DNA of 64,000 bases, taken from assembly GCA_049651845.1 (NCBI GenBank), contig JBASCW010000037.1:1-64000 (forward strand), written 5' to 3'. The notes under the pieces are model-generated. The model saw only the letters and a program-made list of their open reading frames with translations, searched no databases and was not told the DNA's origin. Below, one piece after another: positions 33,221 through 41,246 of the stretch. The DNA is from RBG-16-66-20 sp049651845. Its GTDB lineage: Bacteria; Pseudomonadota; Gammaproteobacteria; Burkholderiales; SG8-39. The position numbers and the translations under genes are program-made. Every line of letters begins with the position of its first letter. Within the stretch, counting starts at the first letter, position 1.

Positions 33221-33939
33221 TTTGCTTGCTCCTGTAAGGTCTTGCTGTTCAGAAGATGGTCCGCCAGCTCCGCGAATCCATCCACCACGAGGGTGCAGGC
33301 CGGATTTGCGTTCGGGTCGGGCGGACCGCCGGGGCCCCATTCCTCGGGACGGCGCACGAACGCGGTCTGGAATCCGCAGGCGCGTGCGGCGTCGAGGTCG
33401 AAGTTGTGGCAGGCGACCATGAGGATTTCGGCGGGCTCGAGCTGCAGCCATTTCGCAGCCGTGCGATACGCCTCCGGCCGCGTCTTGTAGATGCCGATCA
33501 TTTCGCAGGAGATGATGGCGTCCCAGTCGATGCCGTTTTTCTTCGATACGTCGATCACCAGCGACGTGGTGAGCAGCGTAAAGGAGGCGACCACGTAGCG
33601 CTTGCGCAGGCGCGCCGCCGCCGCCGGAAAATCAGGCCAGGCGTCGAGCGCATGCCAAGTGCGCCAGATCGCGTCGCGATCGGCTGCGGTCAGCGCATCC
33701 AGCTTGAACTCGGCGATGACTTCGTCGAGTTTTGCGCGGTGCACGTCGTCGAAGTTGTAGGAAGGATGCTCGGCGTTGACGATGCCCTTGAGCGAGCGCC
33801 GCCGGTATTCGTTGGTGATCGCCGCCCAGTCTGCCTTCAGGCCGCGCGCGGCGCCGGCCTTGGCGAACGCGCCGCTGATGCCTCGGTGCCAGTCGAGAAT
33901 CGTGCCGCCCGTATCGAAGGCGAGGGCCTTGAGCGTCAC
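33217..33939 (-). CDS. HAD-superfamily hydrolase, haloacid dehalogenase type II-like
   Basis: 240 residues from GTG 33939. HAD motif I is altered: FDTGGTILDWH, where the usual form is DxxGT/DxxGTL; the nucleophile Asp is present. Motif III region SCEMIGIYKTRPEAY and motif IV HNFDLDAARACG are clear. The family cleaves halogens from 2-haloacids or acts as a phosphatase. It overlaps the thioredoxin and peroxiredoxin genes by 4 bases on each side, so all are one transcript. Confidence 0.75.
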   Translation of the reverse strand: MTLKALAFDTGGTILDWHRGISGAFAKAGAARGLKADWAAITNEYRRRSLKGIVNAEHPSYNFDDVHRAKLDEVIAEFKLDALTAADRDAIWRTWHALDAWPDFPAAAARLRKRYVVASFTLLTTSLVIDVSKKNGIDWDAIISCEMIGIYKTRPEAYRTAAKWLQLEPAEILMVACHNFDLDAARACGFQTAFVRRPEEWGPGGPPDPNANPACTLVVDGFAELADHLLNSKTLQEQAK

Positions 33940-34463
33940 GCTTCGCCGCGCGCGGGGTAGTTCTTGCTCAGCGCAAAGTCGATCGCGCCCAGGATGTCCT
34001 TGAAGTGCGGGCGGGCGAAGGGCATGGTGGAGACCGAGGCCCAGTACAGGGTGGCGTCGGGCTTGACGAGAAAGATGCCCGGCTCGGCGAACAGCGCCGG
34101 CTCCTCGATGCCCGCCGAGGTCATCCCCCGGCCCGTCGATACATAGAGTCCCCACTCGCGCGCCTTGTCGATGCCCACGCCATAGCCGACGGCGAGGCCC
34201 GGCAGGCCCCATTTCGCCTTCGCTTCGGCTGCGCGCTCCTGCGAGTCGGTGCTGGTGATGACGGTGGAAACGCCGCGCTTGTCGTAGTCGGCGATCATGC
34301 CGTTCAGTTCGGAGGTGTAGCGGTGGCAGATCGGGCAGTGCAGGCCGCGGTAGAACACGATCATGGTGAAGTTCTGCGGCTTCTGCGCGGCGAGCGACCA
34401 GCGGCCGCCGCCGACGAGGTCGAACTCGAGCGCGGGGGCGGGTTTGCGGGGCAGCAATGCCAT
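33936..34463 (-). CDS. AhpC/TSA-family peroxiredoxin-like protein
   Basis: 175 residues; ATG 34463 chosen because GAGGAGA lies 6 bases before it. A thioredoxin fold with FYRGLHCPICHRYTSEL, i.e. a CPIC active site. Family members reduce peroxides or act as thiol oxidoreductases. First gene of the minus-strand run leading through the dehalogenase, thioredoxin and CcdA-like genes. Confidence 0.75.
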   Translation of the reverse strand: MALLPRKPAPALEFDLVGGGRWSLAAQKPQNFTMIVFYRGLHCPICHRYTSELNGMIADYDKRGVSTVITSTDSQERAAEAKAKWGLPGLAVGYGVGIDKAREWGLYVSTGRGMTSAGIEEPALFAEPGIFLVKPDATLYWASVSTMPFARPHFKDILGAIDFALSKNYPARGEA

Positions 34464-34630
34464 GAGAATCTCCTCGGAAGCCATAACTTTACTTGGTTGG
34501 GCTCGAGCCGCGCGCAGAACGTGCGCCACGCCGTAGCGCGGCCCCTCGGTGATCGGGCGCCGGTAGCGGTAATGTAGCGGGCGGACGCGCCCGGGCGCGT
34601 ACTGAGCGGTCATCGAGTAAAGTCGGGACT

Positions 34631-35425
34631 GTGGCGACAACCTTACATCGGCGCAGGCTGCCGGGCGCCGCAGGCGCCGCGCCGGCAAGTCGCCGCAAGC
34701 GAGGGGTGTTTCTCGCGCAGCTGTCCTGGAACGCGGCGGAGAAACTTTTCAGCGCGGGCCGGCCGGTGCTGATCCCGCTCGGCGCCGCGGCGAAAGAGCA
34801 CGGCCCTCACTTGCCGCTGGGCAATGATTTTCTGCTCGCCGAGTACCTCGCGGCCGCGGTGGCGGCGCGCGCGGAGGTGCTGATCGCCCCCACGCTCAAC
34901 TACGGCTACTACCCGGCGTTCGTCGAGTATCCGGGATCGGTGTCGCTGCGCCTCGAGACGGCGCGCGACCTGATACTCGATATCTGCCGCGGCTATGCGG
35001 GTTTCGGCGCGCGCAGTTTTTATGTCCTCAACACCGGCATCTCCACGCTGCACGCACTGCGCCCGGCCGCGAAGACCCTGGCGGCCGAGGGCCTGCTGCT
35101 GCGCTACACGGACCTCTCCCGCATCCTCGCGCCGGTGGAGGCCAGGCTCTCGGAGCAGGCCGGCGGCAGCCACGCCGACGAGATCGAAACCTCGATAATG
35201 CTGTTCATCGCGCCGCGGTCGGTGCGGATGCGCGCCGCGGTCAGCGAGTACCGCCCCGGCAAGGGGCCGCTGACGCGCGATCCGCGCAACCGGGCCGGTG
35301 TCTACTCGGCCTCTGGCGTCTGGGGCGATCCGACGCTGGCGACACGGCGCAAAGGCAAACTCCTGGTCGAGGCGCTGGTGCGGGGAATCGTCGAGGATCT
35401 TCGCGATCTCAACGCCGCCGCTTGA
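34631..35425 (+). CDS. Creatininase-family amidohydrolase
   Basis: 264 residues from GTG 34631. The family's metal motifs are visible: PLGAAAKEHGPHLPLGNDF (near residues 48-66), where E and H bind metal, and a late GGSHADEIETS. Homologues hydrolyse creatinine or the amide of a pathway intermediate, or act as mycofactocin or FAPy deformylase relatives. No neighbours point to a specific substrate. Confidence 0.75.
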   Translation: MATTLHRRRLPGAAGAAPASRRKRGVFLAQLSWNAAEKLFSAGRPVLIPLGAAAKEHGPHLPLGNDFLLAEYLAAAVAARAEVLIAPTLNYGYYPAFVEYPGSVSLRLETARDLILDICRGYAGFGARSFYVLNTGISTLHALRPAAKTLAAEGLLLRYTDLSRILAPVEARLSEQAGGSHADEIETSIMLFIAPRSVRMRAAVSEYRPGKGPLTRDPRNRAGVYSASGVWGDPTLATRRKGKLLVEALVRGIVEDLRDLNAAA

Positions 35426-35437
35426 CTCCGGATGCCG

Positions 35438-36466
35438 CTATCCGCGCCAGGGCGCGGTGATTGCGCGCCGGATCGCGGCCTCGGGCGCGGCGTCGTCCAG
35501 ACTCACCCCGCTGCCATCGGCGCGCACGCCGAGCCTGCGCCAGAGCGCTTCCAGATCGACCGGCGCGGGCGCGTCCTTCATCTCGGCGTAGAACTCGGCA
35601 AGCACCGGGACGCCGGTCGCGCGGTCGCCGATCGCAAGCAGCGGCGCCAGGGCGGAAGAGGATTCCATGCTTCCGGCGTCGAGGATCGCGCGCAACGCGT
35701 GCTGCAGACCGAATCGGTTCCCGGTACGGCGGCGGATTTCCAGGTCGGCCAGCAGGCAGTAGAGCGCGCCCCCCCAGTACGTCCGTCCCCAGGTCGGGGT
35801 GTTGTCCAGGCCCCGGTCGCCGGGCTGCGGCAGGCCCTGCGGCAGGCCCGCGACCAGGTCGGCCCAGACCTTCTGGGCGGAAAGCTGGCCCGCCTGCGCG
35901 CGCGCGATCGCTTCCACATACGAGGCGAGGCCTTCTTCGATCCAGTGATGCCGGTCCGGGACCGAGGGGAAAGCGAGGTGTACCATCTCGTGCACCAGCA
36001 CCCAGTCGCGCGCTAGATCGGCGCCGTTCGAGCGCTCGCCGAGCCCGACGCGCACCGCCGCGCCGCGATGCGCCCAGGCGCGGCCCGGGCCCACGCCGCG
36101 CCCTACTCTGGGAACGACGAGGATCCGCGCGCTGGCGACCGGGAAGCGGCCGTAGTAGGCGGCCACGGCACGCGCCGAAGTATGAATCCAATCGCGAACC
36201 TGACCCTGAGACAGATCGAGCGCCCCAGGCGCAAACGCGACGGCGAGGATCGACCCGGAAACCTCCAACCGCGTTGCGGGGAGCCGGTCGAAGGCGTCGT
36301 AGGGCATCCGCGAGCCGAGAAAAATCGCATTTGATTCAATCGCATCGGTGGGCCAGGCCACTGCCGGTGGGGTGGCGAAGACCAACGCGGCCAGCAGGCG
36401 CGCAGTCCCAGTTGTAAGAAACGACCTTACGCCCCCGACCTTGCCTTGCCTGTACGCCGTGCGCAT
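35438..36466 (-). CDS. Exported HExxH metallopeptidase-like protein
   Basis: 342 residues from ATG 36466; an earlier in-frame ATG exists at 36532. Signal peptide, then a gluzincin signature: VHEMVHLAF (HExxH) and WIEEGLASYVE 14-18 residues later, supplying the third zinc ligand. Overall pattern resembles M1/M61-like peptidases. Faces the creatininase gene end to end (12 bases apart). Confidence 0.7.
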   Translation of the reverse strand: MRTAYRQGKVGGVRSFLTTGTARLLAALVFATPPAVAWPTDAIESNAIFLGSRMPYDAFDRLPATRLEVSGSILAVAFAPGALDLSQGQVRDWIHTSARAVAAYYGRFPVASARILVVPRVGRGVGPGRAWAHRGAAVRVGLGERSNGADLARDWVLVHEMVHLAFPSVPDRHHWIEEGLASYVEAIARAQAGQLSAQKVWADLVAGLPQGLPQPGDRGLDNTPTWGRTYWGGALYCLLADLEIRRRTGNRFGLQHALRAILDAGSMESSSALAPLLAIGDRATGVPVLAEFYAEMKDAPAPVDLEALWRRLGVRADGSGVSLDDAAPEAAIRRAITAPWRG

Positions 36467-36549
36467 GTGCGCGGTCGCCGGGTGCGTATTTGCGGGGCCC
36501 GGCTTGCCGGGTGTTTTGGGATATCCCACCATCGATAAGGAGAGTCTAA

Positions 36550-36801
36550 ATGAGAGTCAATAAGCTTACCGGCATCGCCCTCGCCACCGCCGCCGCGGGC
36601 ATCTTCGCGATGACCGCCGCGGTCCCGACGGCTGCGCAGGCGGCCAAAGTGAAATGCGAAGGCGTCAACGCCTGCAAGGGGCAGGGCGACTGCAAGGGCG
36701 CGAAGAACGCCTGCAAGGGCCTCGCCGAATGCAAGGGCCTGGGCTTCAAGGAAATGACCAAGGACGAATGCGACAAGGCGAAGATGGCGATGAAGAAATA
36801 G
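36550..36801 (+). CDS. bufA: Bufferin-type RiPP precursor (BufA), six cysteines
   Basis: 83 residues with GGAGA before the ATG. A long signal peptide (residues 1-31, cut near AAQAA) is followed by a lysine- and cysteine-rich core with six Cys, arranged as KCEG, ACKG, DCKG, ACKG, ECKG and ECDK. This is the bufferin layout (formerly DUF2282-like): large exported peptides whose cysteines are modified by a MNIO enzyme and bind copper. Followed by bufB and bufC, which makes the call firm. Confidence 0.85.
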   Translation: MRVNKLTGIALATAAAGIFAMTAAVPTAAQAAKVKCEGVNACKGQGDCKGAKNACKGLAECKGLGFKEMTKDECDKAKMAMKK

Positions 36802-36826
36802 GGCCGGATTCTCGCTGCCGACCCAG

Positions 36827-36855
36827 GGGCCGCCGGCGGACCGCGCCGGCGGCCC
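36827..36855 (+). promoter_or_regulatory. Strong hairpin between bufA and bufB
   Basis: A 12-bp perfect G+C stem (36827-36838 with 36844-36855) around a 5-base loop, 26 bases after the bufA stop and 10 bases before bufB. No T-run follows. Such hairpins between a RiPP precursor and its enzyme often stabilise the precursor mRNA or partly terminate transcription, giving more precursor than enzyme. It could also hinder translation of bufB. Confidence 0.55.
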
Positions 36856-36865
36856 ATTCCCGTCC

Positions 36866-37696
36866 ATGACCGCACTCACCGGGTTCGGCCTGGGATTGCG
36901 TCCCAGGCATTACCAGGCCATCCTCAAGTCCAGGCCGCGCGTGGACTGGTTCGAGGCGCTGTCCGAGAATTACATGATTCCGGGCGGGCGGCCGCTGCAC
37001 TACCTCGAGCGCATTCGCGAGCGCTATCCCGTGGTGCTGCATGGCGTGTCGCTATCGATTGGCAGCACCGATCCGCTCGACCGCGCCTACCTGAAGCAGT
37101 TGAAGGCACTCGCCGCGCGCGTCGAGCCGGTGTGGATCTCGGACCATCTGTGCTGGACCGGCGTGGCGGGCCGCAACCTGCACGACCTGATGCCCCTGCC
37201 GTATACCGAGGCGGCGCTGCGGCACGTCGCCCGGCGCGTGCGCGACGTCCAGGACTTCCTCGGGCGGCGCATCCTGCTGGAGAACGTGTCCAGCTACGTG
37301 AGCTACCGTTCTTCCGCGATGACCGAGTCGGAATTCCTCGCGGCGCTCGCGCGCGAGGCCGACTGTGACCTGCTGCTCGACGTGAACAACATCTACGTGA
37401 GCGCGTTCAACCACGATTTCGACCCGGTCGGGTTTCTCGACGGCATCCCGCCGGCGCGCGTGCGGCAGATCCACCTCGCCGGACACGACCACTGCGGCGA
37501 CCTGATCATCGATACGCACGACGCGCCGGTGATCGGAGCGGTGTGGGATCTCTACGCCGAAGCGGTGCGACGTTTCGGCGCGGTGCCGACGATGATCGAG
37601 CGCGACGACCGCATTCCGCCGCTCGGCACGCTGCTGCGCGAGCTGGACCGCGCCCGCGCGATCGCCGCCGGAGTCATGCAGAAGAAGGCCGCGTGA
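36866..37696 (+). CDS. bufB: MNIO-family (DUF692) peptide-modifying enzyme BufB
   Basis: 276 residues. The DUF692 TIM-barrel pattern is clear: GLGLRPRHYQAIL, VDWFEALSENYM, LHGVSLSIGS, ISDHLCW, LLENVSSYV, LLDVNNIYVSAFNH, IHLAGHD and MIERDD. Metal-binding His, Asp, Asn and Glu of the family are all present. MNIO enzymes use multiple irons and O2 to convert cysteines to oxazolone or thiooxazole groups. It acts on BufA together with BufC. Confidence 0.9.
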   Translation: MTALTGFGLGLRPRHYQAILKSRPRVDWFEALSENYMIPGGRPLHYLERIRERYPVVLHGVSLSIGSTDPLDRAYLKQLKALAARVEPVWISDHLCWTGVAGRNLHDLMPLPYTEAALRHVARRVRDVQDFLGRRILLENVSSYVSYRSSAMTESEFLAALAREADCDLLLDVNNIYVSAFNHDFDPVGFLDGIPPARVRQIHLAGHDHCGDLIIDTHDAPVIGAVWDLYAEAVRRFGAVPTMIERDDRIPPLGTLLRELDRARAIAAGVMQKKAA

Positions 37697-38484
37697 GCGA
37701 GCTCGCGTCGCTGCAGCGCGCGTTCCAGCGCCACGTCTATCGACCCGGGCGCGCCATGGAGGCCGCGGTGCTCGCGACCGCACGCGCGGGCGCTGCCCGG
37801 CGACTGGGCGTCTACGCCGATGCTTACCGCCTGCGCCTGGTGGAAGCGCTCGCCAACGACCATCCCGCGTTGCAGGGATTACTGGGAGAAGCGGGCTTTG
37901 ACCGCATGATGCGCGCATACATCGCCGCGCGACCGTCACGCCACGCCAATCTGCGCTGGTACGGAGGCGGGCTGGCGCGCTACCTCTCGCGTTCGCGGCA
38001 GTGGCGCCGCCGGCCGCAGCTCGCCGAGCTGGCGCGCTTCGAATGGGCACTGGGGCTGGCGTTCGACGCGGGCGATGCGCCCGTGACGACGGCCGAGGAG
38101 TTGGCGCGCATTGCGCCAGAGAAATGGCCGGGAATGCAGCTGCGCCTGAATCCTTCGGTGCAACTGGTCGATCTGCGCAGCAACGCGCCGCAAACCTGGC
38201 GCGCGGCCACGACCGGCCGCAGACCGCCGGCCGCGCGGCTGGCGCCGCGGCCCACGCGCTGGCTGGTCTGGCGCAAGCAATTCGAGCCTTTTTACCGAGC
38301 GTTGCCCGCGGATGAGTCCTGGGCGCTGGCGGCGGCGGCGCGCGGGCACGATTTCGCCGCGCTGAGCGCAGGCCTGCGCCGGTATTCGGGCGCCGCGAAC
38401 GCAGCGCAGACCGCCGCACAGATGCTGCGCAATTGGCTGAGCGAAGGCCTGATCTGCGGCGTCGACTACGCCGACAAGGTGTAG
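37693..38484 (+). CDS. bufC: BufB partner protein BufC (DUF2063)
   Basis: 263 residues from GTG 37693, overlapping bufB by 4 bases. N-terminal DUF2063 domain (LQRAFQRHVY, RLGVYADAYRLRLVEALANDHPALQGLLGE, YIAARPSRHANLRWYG) and a C-terminal RiPP-recognition-like region. BufC binds the precursor and presents it to the MNIO enzyme. The last 19 bases overlap the convergent cyclase gene. Confidence 0.85.
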   Translation: MSELASLQRAFQRHVYRPGRAMEAAVLATARAGAARRLGVYADAYRLRLVEALANDHPALQGLLGEAGFDRMMRAYIAARPSRHANLRWYGGGLARYLSRSRQWRRRPQLAELARFEWALGLAFDAGDAPVTTAEELARIAPEKWPGMQLRLNPSVQLVDLRSNAPQTWRAATTGRRPPAARLAPRPTRWLVWRKQFEPFYRALPADESWALAAAARGHDFAALSAGLRRYSGAANAAQTAAQMLRNWLSEGLICGVDYADKV

Positions 38485-39785
38485 ATCTCGGTCGGCGCCG
38501 TGCGCCCGCGCACGGTGACCGAATCCATGCGCCGGAACGCGAAGCCGTTGCCGGCGGCGCGCACCGTGCTTTCGGTGGCGAGGATGTAGGTGCCGTATTT
38601 CTTGTTGAGCTGCTCTAGGCGCGCGGCGATGTTCACTTCGTCGCCGTGTACCGTGTACAGCAGCCGGTTGTACGCGCCGACCGCGCCGGTGACGATGCGG
38701 CCGGTATTGATGCCGCAGCGCGTGCGCATGCGCACCTTGCCGCCGAACAGATGCTCGCGGGTCGCCTGCCGGATGGCGAGCGCGCAGCGCACCGCGTGCG
38801 CGGCGTGGTCGGGATCGGGCTTGACGGCGTTGAACGTGACCAGCATCGCGTCGCCCTGGAACTGCGTGATCGCGCCACCCTGGCTCTCGACCGCCGCGGA
38901 CACGGCTTCGAAGTACTCGTTCAGCAGGGACACCAGGCGCTCGGGCGCAACCTTCTCGGAGATGGTCGAGAAGCCCTCGATGTCGGTGAACAGCACGCTC
39001 GCCTCGCGCACTTCGCCATCACCGGGCTTCAGGCCGTGGTCGGAGGCGGAGATGCGGTCGGCGACCTCCGGTGCGACGAAGCGCGACAGGTCCTTCGCCA
39101 GCACGCTGTCCAGCACCGCGCGATAGAGAACGCGGCGCGCGCGCACCAGGCCCAGCGCCAGCACCGCGGTGACGGTCAGGATCGAGATCACCTTGTCGAT
39201 CTCGGCGCCGACCAGCACGCTGTTGGAGGTCATGTAGTGGACGTAGTCGCGGGTCACGGTCATGTCCCCCGACGTCGCGGCGTAGCCGAGCAGCAGCAGC
39301 CAGCCCGCGGCGGCGGCGATTCCGGCAATGGCGACGTAGAGCGGCTCGAAGCGCAGGGCCCGCAGGGCAATGAACAGGAACACGTATAGCAGCGTCGGCG
39401 CTTTCAGGTAGAACGGCGCCGGTTGCTCGTACTGCAGGTGAAAGCTCCAGATCAGGCCCATCAGCAGGGCCATGTCGATGCAGATGCCGAGCACGACCAG
39501 CGGCGGGCTGAGCCACTGGCGATGCGCCGCTGCGAGCCGCAGCAGCGCAAAACCGAGGAACGCCGCCAGCACCCAGGGCACGGGCAGGAAGCGCGTGCCC
39601 GCGGAAGTCTTTGCCGACAGCGTGTAGAGCACGAGGAAGAACAGCACCAGCGCAAGTTGCACCCAGCCGATCAGGATCTCGCTGTGGACCTGCTGTTCTA
39701 CGATCAGCCAGCGGACGCGTTCGGGCGGGGTGCCCTTCGGCCCCTCGCCCAGGACAAACTCGGAGAAACGCCGCCACATTTGCAA
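38466..39785 (-). CDS. Membrane-bound class III adenylate/guanylate cyclase
   Basis: 439 residues. Five to six membrane helices in the first 210 residues, then a class III catalytic domain with SVLFTDIEGFST (metal-binding Asp), GDAMLVTFN and HGDEVNIAARLE. Probably makes cAMP in response to a membrane signal. Intact paralogue of the broken gene at 2539-3690. Downstream of the DUF3179 gene on the same strand. Confidence 0.85.
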   Translation of the reverse strand: MQMWRRFSEFVLGEGPKGTPPERVRWLIVEQQVHSEILIGWVQLALVLFFLVLYTLSAKTSAGTRFLPVPWVLAAFLGFALLRLAAAHRQWLSPPLVVLGICIDMALLMGLIWSFHLQYEQPAPFYLKAPTLLYVFLFIALRALRFEPLYVAIAGIAAAAGWLLLLGYAATSGDMTVTRDYVHYMTSNSVLVGAEIDKVISILTVTAVLALGLVRARRVLYRAVLDSVLAKDLSRFVAPEVADRISASDHGLKPGDGEVREASVLFTDIEGFSTISEKVAPERLVSLLNEYFEAVSAAVESQGGAITQFQGDAMLVTFNAVKPDPDHAAHAVRCALAIRQATREHLFGGKVRMRTRCGINTGRIVTGAVGAYNRLLYTVHGDEVNIAARLEQLNKKYGTYILATESTVRAAGNGFAFRRMDSVTVRGRTAPTEIYTLSA

Positions 39786-39822
39786 TAGGTCGGCTCGAGC
39801 GGTTGGAAATTACTGCTGTGCG

Positions 39823-41175
39823 CTACTTCACCAGCCGCGTCGACGGGTAGGCGGCGAACCAGCCGAACCAGAACGCGCGGTGCGCAGGCAGGCGTCTGAG
39901 GCGCGCGCCCCCGGGTCCGGTCAGTTCGTCCTCGGTCAGCTTCCAGGCGCCGCCGGCGCTGTCGCGCACCGTGGCTTCTCCGTCCCAGCTCGCGAATCGG
40001 TGCTGGGCGCTCTGGTAAGCGCGGTTGGCGCCGGAAGCGTCGGTCAGGACGACGAAGGCCTGCCCGCCGATGCGGTCGTGATGGACGCGGTTCGCCGCGA
40101 GGAAATCCGCCGCGATGGCGAGCTGCTCGCCTCGCTTGCCGGGTGAGCGCAGCGCCAGCACTTCGGCCTTGTTGGGCAGGCGCGGGTCGAGCTTCGGCAC
40201 GCCGAACATGAGTTGATCCGTGGCGAAGTAATCGCGGTAGGCCGCGCCCTCGCTGTAATCGCGCTGGTGCCCGGTATCCAGCGAAAGCACCGTGGTCTCC
40301 GGATGGCGCTTGCGCCACGCGCCCCAGGTGGTCGTCACGACGCGCAGGGTCTCCAGCTCGATCCCCTTGCCGACCAGCGGCCCGACCACCGGCTCGCCGC
40401 CGAGCGTGGACCAGAGGGACTTGGTGGCGTGGTCGTACATCAGCTTGTTGGAGCGGTACAGGAATCCGCTGGTGCCGAGCTCGTGATGGACGCCGTTCAC
40501 GGTGACGTCATATAGGATCATCGAGCCGCACAGCGTGCAGTAGACGCCGTTCAGCTCGCGGCCGCCGATGCGGTCCTTGACCATTTCGTGCCAGGCGAGG
40601 ATGCGCTTGGGGTAGGCGCGCACGTCGCCGCCGATGGCGACACCGAACACGACATCGCCGTCGGCGAGATAGGTCGCCTGCGCGGCGCGGATCATCCTCG
40701 GGTCCTTCAGCGGTGGGATGCCGTCGCGCAACACGCCGCCCCAGCGGATCTCGTCCAGGCGGATGGTCGTCTTGCGGTCCTTGGCGAAATACTCGCGAAA
40801 GCGCGGGTCCACTTGCTCGTAGAGTCCGGCCTTGAACTCCGCATAGCCGGGAAACCCGCCCGCATCGCGCGCCCAGATCCACTCGTAATGTGCGTTCAGG
40901 TCGTCGCGGGGCCGTCCGGTGACGCGCGCCACCTGCGCGAGCGCTTCGGTCTGGACCAGCAGGGACGGCGCGAATACGGCCGCTTCGAGCAGCGGCGCAG
41001 CGTAAGCGTCGCGCCAGCTGCCTCGAATCGTTGCCAGCGCCGTACGCGCTGCATCGGTGTTGCTGTTTAGCACCCCCAGAAACGTTTGCACCGTAACCGG
41101 CGACGGTGCCTGCGCGTTGGCCACCGATGCCGCAACGCAAAGAAGCAGAGTGCCCAGCGTGGTGCGCGATCTCAT
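39823..41175 (-). CDS. DUF3179 domain-containing exported protein
   Basis: 450 residues from ATG 41175. Signal peptide (TLLLCVAASVANAQ), an about 110-residue N-terminal helical region absent from the shorter paralogue at 13223-14182, then the DUF3179 core: VFGVAIGGDVRAYPKRILAWHEMVKD, GVYCTLCGSMILYD, LGTSGFLYRSNKLMYDHATKSLWS. The cysteine pair here is CTLC. Function unknown. Confidence 0.85.
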   Translation of the reverse strand: MRSRTTLGTLLLCVAASVANAQAPSPVTVQTFLGVLNSNTDAARTALATIRGSWRDAYAAPLLEAAVFAPSLLVQTEALAQVARVTGRPRDDLNAHYEWIWARDAGGFPGYAEFKAGLYEQVDPRFREYFAKDRKTTIRLDEIRWGGVLRDGIPPLKDPRMIRAAQATYLADGDVVFGVAIGGDVRAYPKRILAWHEMVKDRIGGRELNGVYCTLCGSMILYDVTVNGVHHELGTSGFLYRSNKLMYDHATKSLWSTLGGEPVVGPLVGKGIELETLRVVTTTWGAWRKRHPETTVLSLDTGHQRDYSEGAAYRDYFATDQLMFGVPKLDPRLPNKAEVLALRSPGKRGEQLAIAADFLAANRVHHDRIGGQAFVVLTDASGANRAYQSAQHRFASWDGEATVRDSAGGAWKLTEDELTGPGGARLRRLPAHRAFWFGWFAAYPSTRLVK

Positions 41176-41246
41176 GGAATTGCCCGCGATGCCTGTCCCG
41201 CTTGGTCGTGCAGCGGTGCAGGACATTACGCCGTTATGATGGCCGC

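Noticed and set aside
36413..36440. TGTAAG-N17-CGACC as an ECF promoter of the bufferin operon
   Set aside because: Resembles sigma-F type promoters of other buf operons only weakly, lies inside the neighbouring gene and is over 100 bases from bufA.
38466..38484. 19-base overlap of bufC and the cyclase as a sign of error
   Set aside because: Both C-termini are normal for their families; short convergent overlaps are common in compact genomes.
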